Positions 1 to 8,703 are shown, numbered from the stretch's first letter. The stretch: DNA of 64,000 bases from JBBQYA01 sp031412335 (GCA_031412335.1 JANOCT010000024.1:111959-175958); one strand, 5' to 3'. The notes: generated by a model not told the origin, from the letters alone. Translations and numbers: made by a program.

Positions 1-358
1 TTATAAAGGAATAGACGAACGAATTCGAACACATTTTGTAACTCGTGAAGTTAGTATTGGTGACTACGTTTTATCGGGAGGCGAATTAGCTGCTGCTGTT
101 TTAGTAGATAGTTTAGTTCGATTAATTCCAGGAGTTTTGGGCGATGAAACTTCAGCTTTGAGCGATTCTTTTCAAAATGATTTGGTAGATGCGCCATCTT
201 ATACACGCCCTGCAATTTTCAGAGATATGAAAGTGCCCGATATTTTGCTAAGTGGAAATACTCCAGAAATTGAAAAATGGCGTTTTCAGCAATCATTAGA
301 CCGAACCAGAGATCGCAGACCCGATCTAATGGCAGGTGAAAATTTAAATGAAAAATAG
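1..358 (+). CDS. trmD: tRNA (guanine-N1)-methyltransferase TrmD, C-terminal part (partial)
   Basis: This is the 3' end of TrmD, which methylates G37 of tRNAs next to the anticodon using S-adenosylmethionine. The frame is open from base 2, so the gene begins before the window. The visible 118 residues include the SAM-binding trefoil-knot segment SIGDYVLSGGE followed by RLIPGVLG, and the C-terminal pattern YTRP, LLSGN, WR, RT and RPDL that is characteristic of the family. It ends 78 bp before rplS. The trmD-rplS order is common in bacteria, but here rplS has its own -7 box in the gap. Confidence 0.95.
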   Translation, partial: YKGIDERIRTHFVTREVSIGDYVLSGGELAAAVLVDSLVRLIPGVLGDETSALSDSFQNDLVDAPSYTRPAIFRDMKVPDILLSGNTPEIEKWRFQQSLDRTRDRRPDLMAGENLNEK

Positions 359-382
359 TTTTTATTTAACCCTAAAACCTTT

Positions 383-390
383 TATATTTG
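383..390 (+). promoter_or_regulatory. Bacteroidota-type -7 promoter box before rplS
   Basis: TATATTTG matches the Bacteroidota -7 consensus TAnnTTTG exactly and lies 46 bp before the rplS ATG. No clear TTTG -33 box is found at the expected spacing, so the call rests on the -7 box and the position. Confidence 0.5.
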
Positions 391-436
391 CAATCCTTTA
401 AAAAAGGGTTTCGATATTAGTTAAACACATCAAATC

Positions 437-784
437 ATGGATTTAGTAAAATTTGTAAACGACCAACAAATAAAAGATAACAACCCATCTTTTAAATCTG
501 GCGATACGGTAACAGTACACTACAAAATTAGAGAGGGTGCAAAAGAGCGTATTCAGTTATACCAAGGTGTAGTTATTCAAAAAAATAGTACTGGAGTTAC
601 GGAAACTTTTACTGTACGTAAGGTATCCAACAGCATAGGTGTTGAGCGTATTTTTCCGATTAACTCTCCAAACATCGAAAAAATTGAAGTGAACATGCGT
701 GGAGTTGTTAGAAGAAGTAAATTATATTATTTACGTGCTCTAACTGGAAAGAAAGCAAGAATCAAAGAAAAAAGAGTAAATTAA
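437..784 (+). CDS. rplS: 50S ribosomal protein L19
   Basis: L19 is a structural protein of the large ribosomal subunit, lying at the 30S-50S interface. The 115-residue product has the usual family length. It shows the conserved features PSFKSGDTV, RIQLYQGVVI, TFTVRK, GVERIFPINSP and RRSKLYYLR, with a basic tail (KKARIKEKR). It follows trmD and is closed by a strong terminator 17 bp downstream, so it is the last gene of its unit. Confidence 0.98.
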   Translation: MDLVKFVNDQQIKDNNPSFKSGDTVTVHYKIREGAKERIQLYQGVVIQKNSTGVTETFTVRKVSNSIGVERIFPINSPNIEKIEVNMRGVVRRSKLYYLRALTGKKARIKEKRVN

Positions 785-800
785 AAAACATACTATTCAT

Positions 801-830
801 AAAAAACCTCCCAATGGGAGGTTTTTTTTT
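801..830 (+). terminator. Rho-independent terminator after rplS
   Basis: The stem AACCTCCC / GGGAGGTT has an AAT loop and is followed by a run of T on the plus strand and preceded by a run of A. It lies 17 bp after the rplS stop. The symmetric A/T flanks could let it work in both directions, but no minus-strand gene ends here. Confidence 0.9.
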
Positions 831-895
831 GCTTTAAAATCTAATTCTTTTAGTAAAAATAAGCACTTTTGAGAACCTAACAATAACCGTAGTAC

Positions 896-2122
896 ATGAG
901 AGAATTATTAAAAAAATACGAAGAAAAAGAACCTGAAATTGTATTTGAATGGAAAGATAGTGAAACCGAGGCAGAAGGTTGGATTGTCATAAATTCGCTT
1001 AGAGGAGGCGCTGCGGGTGGCGGCACGAGAATGAGAAAAGGTTTGGATAAGCGAGAAGTTGAATCGCTTGCAAAAACAATGGAAGTTAAATTCACCGTTT
1101 CGGGACCAGCAATTGGTGGTGCGAAAAGTGGAATTAATTTCGATCCAGCTGATTCTAGAAAAAGAGGAGTTTTAGAAAGATGGTATAAAGCAGTAATGCC
1201 TTTGCTTAAAAGCTATTATGGTACTGGGGGTGATTTAAACATAGATGAAATTCATGAAGTGATACCAATAACTGAGCATTATGGCTTATGGCATCCACAG
1301 GAAGGTGTAATAAATGGCCATTTAAATGCTCGAGAAAGTGAAAAAATTAAGTTAATCGGTCAATTGCGATTAGGCGTTTCCAAAGTTTTAGAAGATGCTA
1401 GTTTTTCTCCAGCTATTGCCAATAAATTTAGAGTGGCTGATATGATAACTGGATATGGAGTATCAGAATCTGTTCTTCATTTTTACCATTTGTATGGCGG
1501 AGAAATAGCAGGAAAAAGAGTAATTATTCAAGGTTGGGGAAATGTAGGTGCCGCAGCAGCTTTTTATCTTGCTCAAGCAGGGGCAAAAATTGTTGGAATT
1601 ATTGATAGAAACGGTGGAATTATTGACGAAGTTGGATTAGATTTCGAACAGATAACACAACTTTTTCTCGATAGGAAAAACAATACCTTAATTTCTGACC
1701 AATTAATTTCTACGGAAGAAATAAATAATAAGATTTGGGATGTAAAAGCAGAAATTTTTGTACCCGCAGCAGCTTCACGGTTAGTGACTAAAGATCAAGT
1801 AGAACGAATGATAAATGCGGGCAATGAGGTGATTGCCTGCGGTGCAAATGTTCCCTTTGCTGATTCTGAGATATTTTTTGGCGAAATTGCTGAATATGCA
1901 GACGAGCATACCAGCGTTATTCCGGATTTTATTTCCAATTGTGGAATGGCTCGCGTTTTCGCTTATTTGATGACAAACGATATAGAAATGAGCGATCGGG
2001 CTATATTTGCTGACACCTCTGATACGATTAGAAAAGCGCTTGAAAAATCCAATGCAATCAATGATCGAAAAGTTGGTATTGCACGAACTGCTTTTGAAAT
2101 TGCTTTAAAACAATTGGTATAA
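896..2122 (+). CDS. Glu/Leu/Phe/Val-family amino-acid dehydrogenase
   Basis: An NAD(P)-dependent oxidative deaminase that interconverts an amino acid with its 2-oxo acid and ammonia. The dimerisation domain carries the lysine-bearing motif PAIGGAKSGI (Lys about 77) and GTGGDLNIDE (about 109-118). The Rossmann domain begins at GWGNVGAAAA (about 213-222). At 408 residues it lies between leucine dehydrogenases (about 365) and hexameric glutamate dehydrogenases (420-450), so the substrate cannot be fixed from motifs. It is followed after one base by the MscS channel gene, which suggests co-transcription. The start gives the usual N-terminus and lies 65 bp after the rplS terminator. Confidence 0.9.
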   Translation: MRELLKKYEEKEPEIVFEWKDSETEAEGWIVINSLRGGAAGGGTRMRKGLDKREVESLAKTMEVKFTVSGPAIGGAKSGINFDPADSRKRGVLERWYKAVMPLLKSYYGTGGDLNIDEIHEVIPITEHYGLWHPQEGVINGHLNARESEKIKLIGQLRLGVSKVLEDASFSPAIANKFRVADMITGYGVSESVLHFYHLYGGEIAGKRVIIQGWGNVGAAAAFYLAQAGAKIVGIIDRNGGIIDEVGLDFEQITQLFLDRKNNTLISDQLISTEEINNKIWDVKAEIFVPAAASRLVTKDQVERMINAGNEVIACGANVPFADSEIFFGEIAEYADEHTSVIPDFISNCGMARVFAYLMTNDIEMSDRAIFADTSDTIRKALEKSNAINDRKVGIARTAFEIALKQLV

Positions 2123-2123
2123 A

Positions 2124-3296
2124 ATGTATCCTACCGGAAACTTTTGGAATTTATCTTTTTTGGGAAACACAGTAAGTAATTTTACCTGGTTTTTGGGTAT
2201 TCTATTGCTGGGTTTTATATTTAAGCGAGTAGTTTCAAAAGTATTAAACCGGTTAATATTTCGATTTTTTAAAAAATTCGCAGCCGAAGTAAAAGCCGAC
2301 AAATTTGTTGAGCTTTTGCTTCGCCCTATGGAATTGTTGTTGCTGAGTATAACATTGTACTTCGCTATAAACATGCTTGATTACCCGCTAAATGAGGTTT
2401 TATTTAAGAAATCGATTTTGGTTGATGGAAAACAAATTGTAGATCAAACATTAGTTATCGATTTAATCGACTTGTTTTTTGAAGGCTTAATTATCATTTT
2501 ATTTACTTGGGTTGTACTTAGAGTTATCGATTTTGTATGTTTTGTATTATTGCACAAAGCGATAGCTGATCCTACAAATCATGGTGAACAAATTATACCT
2601 TTTATAAAAGATTCGGTTAAATTAATAACGGTTTTCATTTCTATTCTGCTCATTTTTGGTGCGGTATTCAAATTTGATATCGCAACTTTAGTTGCAGGAC
2701 TAGGAATTGGAGGTTTAGCTGTAGCATTGGCAGCAAAAGAAAGTCTAGAAAATCTCTTAGGGTCGTTCACCATCTTTTTGGACAAACCATTTGCTGTAGG
2801 CGATTTGGTAAAAGTAGATGGTATAGAAGGCGCAGTTGAAAAAGTTGGATTCAGAAGTACTCGAATACGAACTGCAGAAAACAGTGTGATAACTTTGCCC
2901 AATAAGAAAATGGTTGATTCTGCTTTGGACAATCTTTCTTTACGCGAATTTAGAAGAGTTAAGTTTAGTGTAGAAGTAGGATTAGAAACAAGTTCAGATG
3001 ATTTAAAAAAAGTAATTATTGCTATTGAGAATTATTTGAACTCAAATTTAGAAACTACTAATCCTGAAAACATTGTGATGTTAGATGGTTTTAAAGAATC
3101 CTCTTTTTCGATTATGATAACCTATTTTGTCAAAATGATGGATTATAATCTTTATCTCAAAACTAAAGAAAGGGTAAATTTTGAAATTCTTAAGATTTTT
3201 AAAGATAATGATTTAACTTTTGCTATGCCAACCCGAACTATTTATCATATCAATAATCAGAATGCAGATGATAATCGGGAAGAAGCTACGATTTGA
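2124..3296 (+). CDS. MscS-family mechanosensitive ion channel
   Basis: A membrane channel that opens under membrane tension and releases solutes on osmotic downshock. Hydrophobic segments fall near residues 17-35, 68-87, 112-145 and 160-182. The pore helix is GLGIGGLAVALAAKESLENL (about 192-211), with the alternating Gly/Ala pattern typical of MscS TM3. The beta domain follows (DKPFAVGDLVKVDG, then RIRTAENSVITLPN). Its 390 residues are longer than E. coli MscS (286) because of an extra N-terminal helical region. It starts one base after the dehydrogenase stop, which suggests translational coupling. Confidence 0.93.
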   Translation: MYPTGNFWNLSFLGNTVSNFTWFLGILLLGFIFKRVVSKVLNRLIFRFFKKFAAEVKADKFVELLLRPMELLLLSITLYFAINMLDYPLNEVLFKKSILVDGKQIVDQTLVIDLIDLFFEGLIIILFTWVVLRVIDFVCFVLLHKAIADPTNHGEQIIPFIKDSVKLITVFISILLIFGAVFKFDIATLVAGLGIGGLAVALAAKESLENLLGSFTIFLDKPFAVGDLVKVDGIEGAVEKVGFRSTRIRTAENSVITLPNKKMVDSALDNLSLREFRRVKFSVEVGLETSSDDLKKVIIAIENYLNSNLETTNPENIVMLDGFKESSFSIMITYFVKMMDYNLYLKTKERVNFEILKIFKDNDLTFAMPTRTIYHINNQNADDNREEATI

Positions 3297-3334
3297 TAAC
3301 GTTTTAAAATTAAAACCGAGAATTCAAAACACAA

Positions 3335-3856
3335 ATGAAACTAAAAAGCATTTTGTTATTATTCTTTTTAGTTTGTTTTTTAGGTTTAGCAGCTTATTAT
3401 TTATTTCCTGAGCAAAAACTTCCAATTTCAGCTCAAGTTGATTCAATAATAGTTTACAAATCTAAAAGAGAATTACAGGTTTTCTCGAATGGAAAACTTT
3501 TAAAGACCTATAAAATTTCGCTTGGTAGACAACCTTTTGGGCATAAAGAATATGAAGGAGATAAAAGAACTCCAGAAGGATTGTATTATATCAATGGTAA
3601 AAACCCACGTAGTGGTTATTATAAAAACTTTGGAATTTCATATCCTAATGAAAAGGATATTCTACATTCAAAACAAATTAATAAACCCACAGGAGGCGAC
3701 ATAAAAATTCATGGTCTTAGAAATAAAGTAGGATTCATAGGCAAGTTCCATCGTTGGTTTGACTGGACTTTAGGTTGTATAGCATTAACAAACCAAGAAA
3801 TAGATGAACTGTATAATCACGTGAAAATTGGAACTCCTATAGAAATTAAACCATAG
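3335..3856 (+). CDS. L,D-transpeptidase (YkuD domain, YafK-like)
   Basis: A periplasmic YkuD-domain enzyme, expected to form or cut peptidoglycan cross-links or to attach or detach envelope proteins. A single N-terminal hydrophobic segment (residues 4-24) acts as signal or anchor. The catalytic region has His126 (IHGLRNK) and Cys148 in DWTLGCIALTNQEID. The residue two before Gly-Cys is Thr rather than the Ser of classic SHGCIR, which is normal for the YafK-like branch. The domain fills the protein (173 residues) with no extra peptidoglycan-binding module. It lies 38 bp after the MscS gene and may be the last gene of that unit. Confidence 0.9.
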   Translation: MKLKSILLLFFLVCFLGLAAYYLFPEQKLPISAQVDSIIVYKSKRELQVFSNGKLLKTYKISLGRQPFGHKEYEGDKRTPEGLYYINGKNPRSGYYKNFGISYPNEKDILHSKQINKPTGGDIKIHGLRNKVGFIGKFHRWFDWTLGCIALTNQEIDELYNHVKIGTPIEIKP

Positions 3857-3934
3857 AAAATAAAACTTGAAAATATTATTTTAGGTTTATCTATAGATTA
3901 GAGTTATTAAATAGTCATTTTTCTAAAAAAAAAA

Positions 3935-4456
3935 TTACTCCTTTGTATATCTATTATCTAAATATTCATATTTGCCCAAAGTTGCGTCTACAGCAATTAC
4001 TACCGGGTTTTCAGCAAAATCAATTACTTCTTCTAGCGTAAAATAGCCTGTATTGAAGTTATAAATATGATAGTTAAAAAAACGATTATCGATTAATAAT
4101 TCGCCAGGATATAAATAAATGGTGCATTCATAAACTTTACTTTTACTTATTTTCCCGTTAGGTAATTTTGGATAAAACCCATATTGATCTAATGGTCGAG
4201 TCAAAAATTTTGTGCTCACATTGACCAATAATTCAGGATATTTTTTATTGATTATTGAAGTAAAAACAGAATCAATTTTATCAGATTCGTATTTGGTAAA
4301 TCTTAGTTTGCTGTAGTTTCTACCTTGGGCATAACAATAAGTAAAATTGATTCCAACTAGCAAAAGGACAATACTAGTAAATGTTATTAGTTTTTTGATG
4401 AGGGCAGGTAATGAAAAAATAGGTAGAGTTCTAATTAGGTAGATATTAGTAAGCAT
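3935..4456 (-). CDS. Hypothetical secreted protein
   Basis: I do not recognise this 173-residue protein. The N-terminus has a hydrophobic stretch (about 22-44) ending in CYAQ, a plausible signal-peptidase site of the kind seen in Bacteroidota; the 20 residues before it are long for a signal peptide, but no later in-frame ATG exists. The mature part is rich in Tyr and charged residues, with no Cys pairs or catalytic motif that I can identify. It converges with the L,D-transpeptidase gene, and its start lies just before the terminator of the next minus-strand gene, so it probably has its own promoter. Confidence 0.7.
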   Translation of the reverse strand: MLTNIYLIRTLPIFSLPALIKKLITFTSIVLLLVGINFTYCYAQGRNYSKLRFTKYESDKIDSVFTSIINKKYPELLVNVSTKFLTRPLDQYGFYPKLPNGKISKSKVYECTIYLYPGELLIDNRFFNYHIYNFNTGYFTLEEVIDFAENPVVIAVDATLGKYEYLDNRYTKE

Positions 4457-4480
4457 ATTTCAATGCTAATTCGTTAACAT

Positions 4481-4524
4481 AAAAAAGCCTCGGCTGTAAT
4501 TTTCAAAACAGACAAGGCTTTCTT
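4481..4524 (-). terminator. Terminator after the Cys/Ser-rich secreted protein gene
   Basis: Read on the minus strand, AAGCCT pairs with AGGCTT across a long loop and runs into a string of T. It lies 18 bp downstream of the gene that ends at 4543. Confidence 0.65.
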
Positions 4525-4542
4525 TCACTTAAACAAAACTTC

Positions 4543-4872
4543 TTAATTTACTGCTTCTGCTTTTGTAGGTGCGTAGCTAGTTTTTGATTTGTCTTTTGAG
4601 CAACTTGCTTTTTCAGCAGTTGTACAAGATTTAGATGATGTTTTTGGTTCTGTTGCTGAAAGAGAAGCAGATTTTACATCAGAAGTGTTAGCACTTGCTG
4701 TTTTTTTGCTGCAACATGATGATTTTTTACTATCAGCACTTTGTGGAGCTAATGAAGCTGAAACCTCAGAAACTTCTTTTTTATCGTTTGATGCAGACGC
4801 TGAAGATTTGCATTGAGCGTTTGCTGCATAGGTAAATGAGGCAAACACAACTAATAAGATTAATTTTTTCAT
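4543..4872 (-). CDS. Small secreted Ser/Lys/Ala-rich protein with five cysteines
   Basis: No family is recognised. The first 20 residues form a clear signal peptide (MKKLILLVVFASFTYAANAQ). The mature part of about 89 residues is low complexity, dominated by Ser, Lys, Ala and Thr, with cysteines in QCKSS, SSCCSKK, SKSCTT and ASCSKD. There is no lipobox (the residues before the first Cys are NAQ). Such composition suggests an extended, disordered polypeptide; metal or thiol chemistry is possible but unproven. It has its own terminator and a 76-bp upstream gap, so it looks monocistronic. Confidence 0.7.
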   Translation of the reverse strand: MKKLILLVVFASFTYAANAQCKSSASASNDKKEVSEVSASLAPQSADSKKSSCCSKKTASANTSDVKSASLSATEPKTSSKSCTTAEKASCSKDKSKTSYAPTKAEAVN

Positions 4873-4948
4873 GTTTTACTATTTTATTTTTCTGTTAACG
4901 TAAAGATATGTTATAAAGTTGCAATTATTTTCAAATTTTTTATCAAAA

Positions 4949-5608
4949 TTAATTTAGTTCTCCAATTACCGTTCTACCTCCTTTTACCAATTCATTTAAG
5001 CCTACGTTAATCTTAGTTCCGATGGGTAAAAATAGGTCTACTCTGCTACCAAATTTTATAAAGCCATATTCATCTCCTTGTTTTACATTTTGCCCTTCTT
5101 TTACATAAAAAACAATCCTACGGGCTAATGCTCCCGCTATTTGCCTCATTAAAATACTCACTTTCTGACTGTTTTCTATCACAATTGTAGTTCGTTCATT
5201 TTCTGTAGACGATTTTGGATGCCATGCTACCAGAAAAAGACCTGGATGATATTTTGCCAATTTTATCAAACCGCTCATTGGATTGCGGTTGATATGAACA
5301 TTAATTGGCGACATAAAAATTGAAACCTGTATTCGTTTATCTTTAAAATATTCGTTTTCTACTGTTTCTTCGATTACAACAACTTTACCGTCTGCAGGAG
5401 CGATAATTAATCCTTCACCTATAGTTGGTGTAATGGACGGACTTCTGAAAAACTGTAAAACGATGAGAAAAAAAATAAATGATACTCCCCAAAATATATA
5501 AATTAAAGCTGTATTTCCCTTGAAAAAGTAACCTAAAAGCATATTTAACACGGTTAAAAAAAGCAGCGTGAAAATTAATGTAGGATATCCTTCTTTATGA
5601 ATAGTCAT
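4949..5608 (-). CDS. psd: Phosphatidylserine decarboxylase proenzyme (short form)
   Basis: Converts phosphatidylserine to phosphatidylethanolamine using a pyruvoyl cofactor made by self-cleavage. The 219-residue proenzyme has two N-terminal membrane segments (about 10-28 and 33-53), then APADGKV, MSPINVHINR and YHPG. The cleavage site is Gly187-Ser188 in KFGSRVDLFLP, the short-type equivalent of the classic LGST. Cleavage would give a large beta chain and a C-terminal alpha chain of about 32 residues. It is the last gene of the CPBP-DUF2007-cdsA-psd run, 18 bp after cdsA, which places two consecutive lipid steps together; phosphatidylserine synthase is not in the window. Confidence 0.95.
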   Translation of the reverse strand: MTIHKEGYPTLIFTLLFLTVLNMLLGYFFKGNTALIYIFWGVSFIFFLIVLQFFRSPSITPTIGEGLIIAPADGKVVVIEETVENEYFKDKRIQVSIFMSPINVHINRNPMSGLIKLAKYHPGLFLVAWHPKSSTENERTTIVIENSQKVSILMRQIAGALARRIVFYVKEGQNVKQGDEYGFIKFGSRVDLFLPIGTKINVGLNELVKGGRTVIGELN

Positions 5609-5626
5609 AAAATATTTTTATTAAAA

Positions 5627-6445
5627 TTAGGTAGTTGTTAAAAAAATTAAATAAATAAGTACAAATGGTGCGGCCATTAATAAACCGTCAAACCGATCAA
5701 GCAAACCTCCATGGCCAGGTAAAATTTTGCCTGAATCTTTCACATTCATACTCCTTTTAAACATAGATTCTACCAAATCTCCTAAAGTTCCGAAGATTAC
5801 TATCAGAATAGAAACAATGATCCATTCGTGCAAATATAAAAATACAAAGTATCTAGATATGATAATAGCGGTAATAATACTTAATCCTAAACCACCTGCA
5901 AAACCTTCCCAGGTTTTTTTAGGTGATATTTTTTCCATTAGTTTTGTTCTTCCAAACTGAACTCCATTAAGATAAGCACCTGTATCATTGGCCCAAAGTA
6001 AAAACAGAAAGCCAAGAATTAATTTTGGATTATAAATTCCTTCCTGAACAAAAGCAATGGAAACAAATGCTGCATACGGCAAAACAACATAGATTAATGC
6101 AGTGAAAATATTTCCAAGATTAAGAACCGGCTGCTTTGATTTTTGGAATAATGCTATAATAAATAATAAAGAACTAAAGAGTATAAGCAATAAAAAAAGT
6201 TTTATCTCCATAATTTCCATTAAATAGCAAGCAACTGCTGAATAGCTTACAATGCCTATCCAAATTGCAAACCAATACAAGGACAAATTGGTATCAGCTT
6301 TTATCATCTCCAAAAATTCATGTAGGCTTATAATTGCAATGATTAGAAACAAGGACAGCAAGGTATACTGACTATATAATATGCCTCCAATTAAAATAAT
6401 TACAAAAAAAATGGAGGTGATTGCTCTTTTTCTAAAATTTCTCAT
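5627..6445 (-). CDS. cdsA: Phosphatidate cytidylyltransferase
   Basis: Makes CDP-diacylglycerol from phosphatidate and CTP at the inner membrane, feeding phosphatidylserine and other phospholipids. It is a multi-pass protein of 272 residues. The family signature is complete near the C-terminus: MFKRSMNVKDSG followed by LPGHGGLLDRFD (about 228-253), preceded by NDTGAYL and SPKKTWEGF. It lies between DUF2007 and psd on the same strand. Confidence 0.97.
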   Translation of the reverse strand: MRNFRKRAITSIFFVIILIGGILYSQYTLLSLFLIIAIISLHEFLEMIKADTNLSLYWFAIWIGIVSYSAVACYLMEIMEIKLFLLLILFSSLLFIIALFQKSKQPVLNLGNIFTALIYVVLPYAAFVSIAFVQEGIYNPKLILGFLFLLWANDTGAYLNGVQFGRTKLMEKISPKKTWEGFAGGLGLSIITAIIISRYFVFLYLHEWIIVSILIVIFGTLGDLVESMFKRSMNVKDSGKILPGHGGLLDRFDGLLMAAPFVLIYLIFLTTT

Positions 6446-6490
6446 TAAAAGTTAGGTACGGTTTCAGGTATTTTGTAACGATTGGCAATT

Positions 6491-6697
6491 TTACAATTCA
6501 TTTTTTACAATAATCTCAATTGCTTTATCAAAATCTGCATTGTGGATATATAATTCTATAATGCCAAATGCTTGGTATGATGAATCTCTTTTATTCATCG
6601 TTACTACCTCTATATCATTGTCTTTAAGCACAGAACTTACCAAACCTGCTTTAAACTCTTTATCGGTTGAATAAATTTTAACCCAATCTTGTTCCAT
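6491..6697 (-). CDS. DUF2007 domain protein
   Basis: A 68-residue protein of the DUF2007 family, a ferredoxin-like small domain of unknown function (VKIYSTDKEFKAGLVSSVL, then NDIEVV, FGIIELYIHNADFDKAIEII). The frame is open further upstream to 6790, but the Met at 6697 (MEQDWVKIYST) gives the usual family N-terminus and leaves a 20-bp overlap with the CPBP protease gene. The overlap suggests coupled expression with CPBP and the lipid genes cdsA and psd. Confidence 0.8.
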   Translation of the reverse strand: MEQDWVKIYSTDKEFKAGLVSSVLKDNDIEVVTMNKRDSSYQAFGIIELYIHNADFDKAIEIIVKNEL

Positions 6698-7640
6698 ATT
6701 CGTTCTTTGTTTGCTGGTAAATTGATGTTGTTTTTGTTCGTTTTTGATAAAAGTAATAAAGTAAGGGTATTGCGAAAGCGAAACCACCAATTACTTGAAT
6801 TAAGCTTGCATTGCTAACATCATCTAAAATCTTTTCTGGGTTTTGTTGTTGATAAAAATAACTGGCAATTACTGCAGCACCGTTATTAATAAAATGTCCA
6901 ATAATTGGAAGAAAAATATTTCCACTCCAATAAAAAAGATATCCAAAAACTGCACCCAACAGCATACGAGGCAAAAAACCATAAAACTGGAAATGGATAG
7001 CACTAAAAATAATTGCAGTAATCCAAATTCCAACATGAGGATTTTTTACAAGTCTGGATAATAATGGTTGTAAAGTTCCTCTAAAAAAAAGTTCTTCACC
7101 AATTGCTGGTAGTATGGCGACTAAAATCAATACATATAAAAATTCAGCAATCGAACTCATTTTAAGCAAAGCTTTGGTAAGATTTTCAGCCAACATTTCC
7201 TTTTCTTTCATCCAAACTTCTATTTTTTTGAATAAATCAGGAATTTGTATTTGCTTATTTAATGATGCAGTAAAATCTGTTATAGGTAGCCAGGCAATCA
7301 TTAAAACTATAAGGCATAAAATGGCAATTAAAGAAACTTGATGCTGAAACCAAGAATATGAAGTGCTTTTTGAAGATTGGAATTTATAAAAAAATATCGT
7401 GGGAACGATAAAAAGAAAAATGCTTTGAACCAATTGCAAAAAACGGAGTGCATCAACTGTTTTTGGATTTTGTAAATCTTGAAGAAGTAAAGGATTTGCA
7501 AACATGGAAATCCCAAATAGCGGTTGCAATAGCAAAATACCGATCAGTGAACCAATGCAAAACGAAACAAACGAGAAAGAAAAAAATATAAATAATTGAT
7601 AACCTGCACGTTCATTATTTAATGTAAACTTCTGACTCAT
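6678..7640 (-). CDS. CPBP-family intramembrane glutamic protease
   Basis: A multi-pass membrane protein of the CPBP (Abi/CAAX, Rce1-like) family; substrates of bacterial members are mostly unknown. The 320 residues hold about eight hydrophobic segments. Family motifs are intact: GEELFFRG (Glu182, Glu183, Arg187), the second motif with His216 (FSAIHFQFYGFLPR), and HFINN (His249, Asn253). It is the first gene of the minus-strand lipid unit and is divergent from dusB. Its 3' end overlaps the DUF2007 gene by 20 bp. Confidence 0.9.
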   Translation of the reverse strand: MSQKFTLNNERAGYQLFIFFSFSFVSFCIGSLIGILLLQPLFGISMFANPLLLQDLQNPKTVDALRFLQLVQSIFLFIVPTIFFYKFQSSKSTSYSWFQHQVSLIAILCLIVLMIAWLPITDFTASLNKQIQIPDLFKKIEVWMKEKEMLAENLTKALLKMSSIAEFLYVLILVAILPAIGEELFFRGTLQPLLSRLVKNPHVGIWITAIIFSAIHFQFYGFLPRMLLGAVFGYLFYWSGNIFLPIIGHFINNGAAVIASYFYQQQNPEKILDDVSNASLIQVIGGFAFAIPLLYYFYQKRTKTTSIYQQTKNEYGTRLG

Positions 7641-7659
7641 TCTATGTTTTAAATATTTG

Positions 7660-7667
7660 TAAATTTG
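7660..7667 (+). promoter_or_regulatory. Candidate -7 promoter box for dusB
   Basis: TAAATTTG matches TAnnTTTG and lies 25 bp before the dusB TTG, in the 52-bp divergent gap with the CPBP gene. No clear -33 box is seen. Confidence 0.4.
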
Positions 7668-7692
7668 CGGCTGAACAACAATATTTTATTAA

Positions 7693-8682
7693 TTGGTAAA
7701 GATAGAAAATATAGAGTTAGGAGAATTTCCTCTTTTGCTTGCACCTATGGAAGATGTAAGCGACCCTCCATTTCGGGCAGTATGTAAGGCTAACGGAGTT
7801 GATATGATGTATACTGAATTTATTTCGTCGGAAGGGTTAATTCGCGATGCAGCTAAAAGTGTGCAAAAACTAGATATTTTTGAATATGAACGGCCTATTG
7901 GTATCCAAATATTTGGTAGTAATATTGAAAGTATGGAAGAAGCAACCAGAATTGCAACCAAAGCTTCTCCAGATTTAATTGACATAAATTATGGCTGTCC
8001 AGTTAAAAATGTTGCTTGCAAAGGTGCTGGAGCAAGTTTATTGCAAGACATCGATAAAATGGTAAAAATGACCGCTGGAGTTGTAAAAAGTACTCACCTT
8101 CCAGTTACTGTTAAAACCCGTTTAGGGTGGGACGATCAAACAAAAAATATACGAGAAGTTGCTTTGCGTTTGCAAGATGTCGGCATTAAAGCATTAACAA
8201 TACATGGCCGTACTCGTGCTCAAATGTATAAAGGTGTTGCAGATTGGACATTGATTCGAGAAATAAAAAGGAATCCTGATATTGAAATACCAATATTTGG
8301 AAACGGTGATATCACCAGTCCTGAAAAAGCGATTGCTTGGAAAAAAGAGTTTGAGGTTGATGGAGTAATGATTGGACGCGCTTCAATAGGCTATCCATGG
8401 ATTTTCAGAGAAATAAAACACTTCTATAAAACTGGAGAAATTTTAGCACCTCCAACCATTGCCGAAAGGGTTGATACTTGCCTACTTCATTTAACCAAAT
8501 CGATTGAATGGAAAGGAAATAAATTGGGAATTCTAGAAATGAGAAGGCATTATGCAAATTATTTCAAAGGCTTAGATCATGGTAAAGAATTCAGAATGAA
8601 ACTGGTAACAATGGAAAATTTGAATAATATTTATGATGTGCTGGAAGAAATCAGAGAAACTTATTCAATGCAAGAAGCGTAA
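7693..8682 (+). CDS. dusB: tRNA-dihydrouridine synthase, DusB type
   Basis: An FMN enzyme that reduces specific uridines to dihydrouridine in the tRNA D-loop with NADPH. The 329 residues form a TIM barrel followed by a helical domain. LLLAPMEDVSDPPFR binds FMN; the catalytic Cys is Cys102 in INYGCPVKNV. TVKTRLGW, IHGRTR and FGNGDI, then VMIGRASIG, follow in order. The start is a TTG: an in-frame TAA lies directly upstream and the next Met (residue 19) would remove the FMN-binding strand. A second Cys (109) in the active loop is unremarkable. Confidence 0.93.
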   Translation: MVKIENIELGEFPLLLAPMEDVSDPPFRAVCKANGVDMMYTEFISSEGLIRDAAKSVQKLDIFEYERPIGIQIFGSNIESMEEATRIATKASPDLIDINYGCPVKNVACKGAGASLLQDIDKMVKMTAGVVKSTHLPVTVKTRLGWDDQTKNIREVALRLQDVGIKALTIHGRTRAQMYKGVADWTLIREIKRNPDIEIPIFGNGDITSPEKAIAWKKEFEVDGVMIGRASIGYPWIFREIKHFYKTGEILAPPTIAERVDTCLLHLTKSIEWKGNKLGILEMRRHYANYFKGLDHGKEFRMKLVTMENLNNIYDVLEEIRETYSMQEA

Positions 8683-8703
8683 ATAAATTTTTTAAGAAAA
8701 CTA

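Noticed and set aside
3770..3780. Thr instead of Ser near the L,D-transpeptidase catalytic Cys as a damaged active site
   Set aside because: WTLGCIAL is normal for the YafK-like branch; His126 and Cys148 are intact.
7687..7695. Possible frameshift or truncation at the 5' end of dusB because of the in-frame TAA
   Set aside because: A TTG start right after the stop gives the full FMN-binding N-terminus, so no residue is missing.
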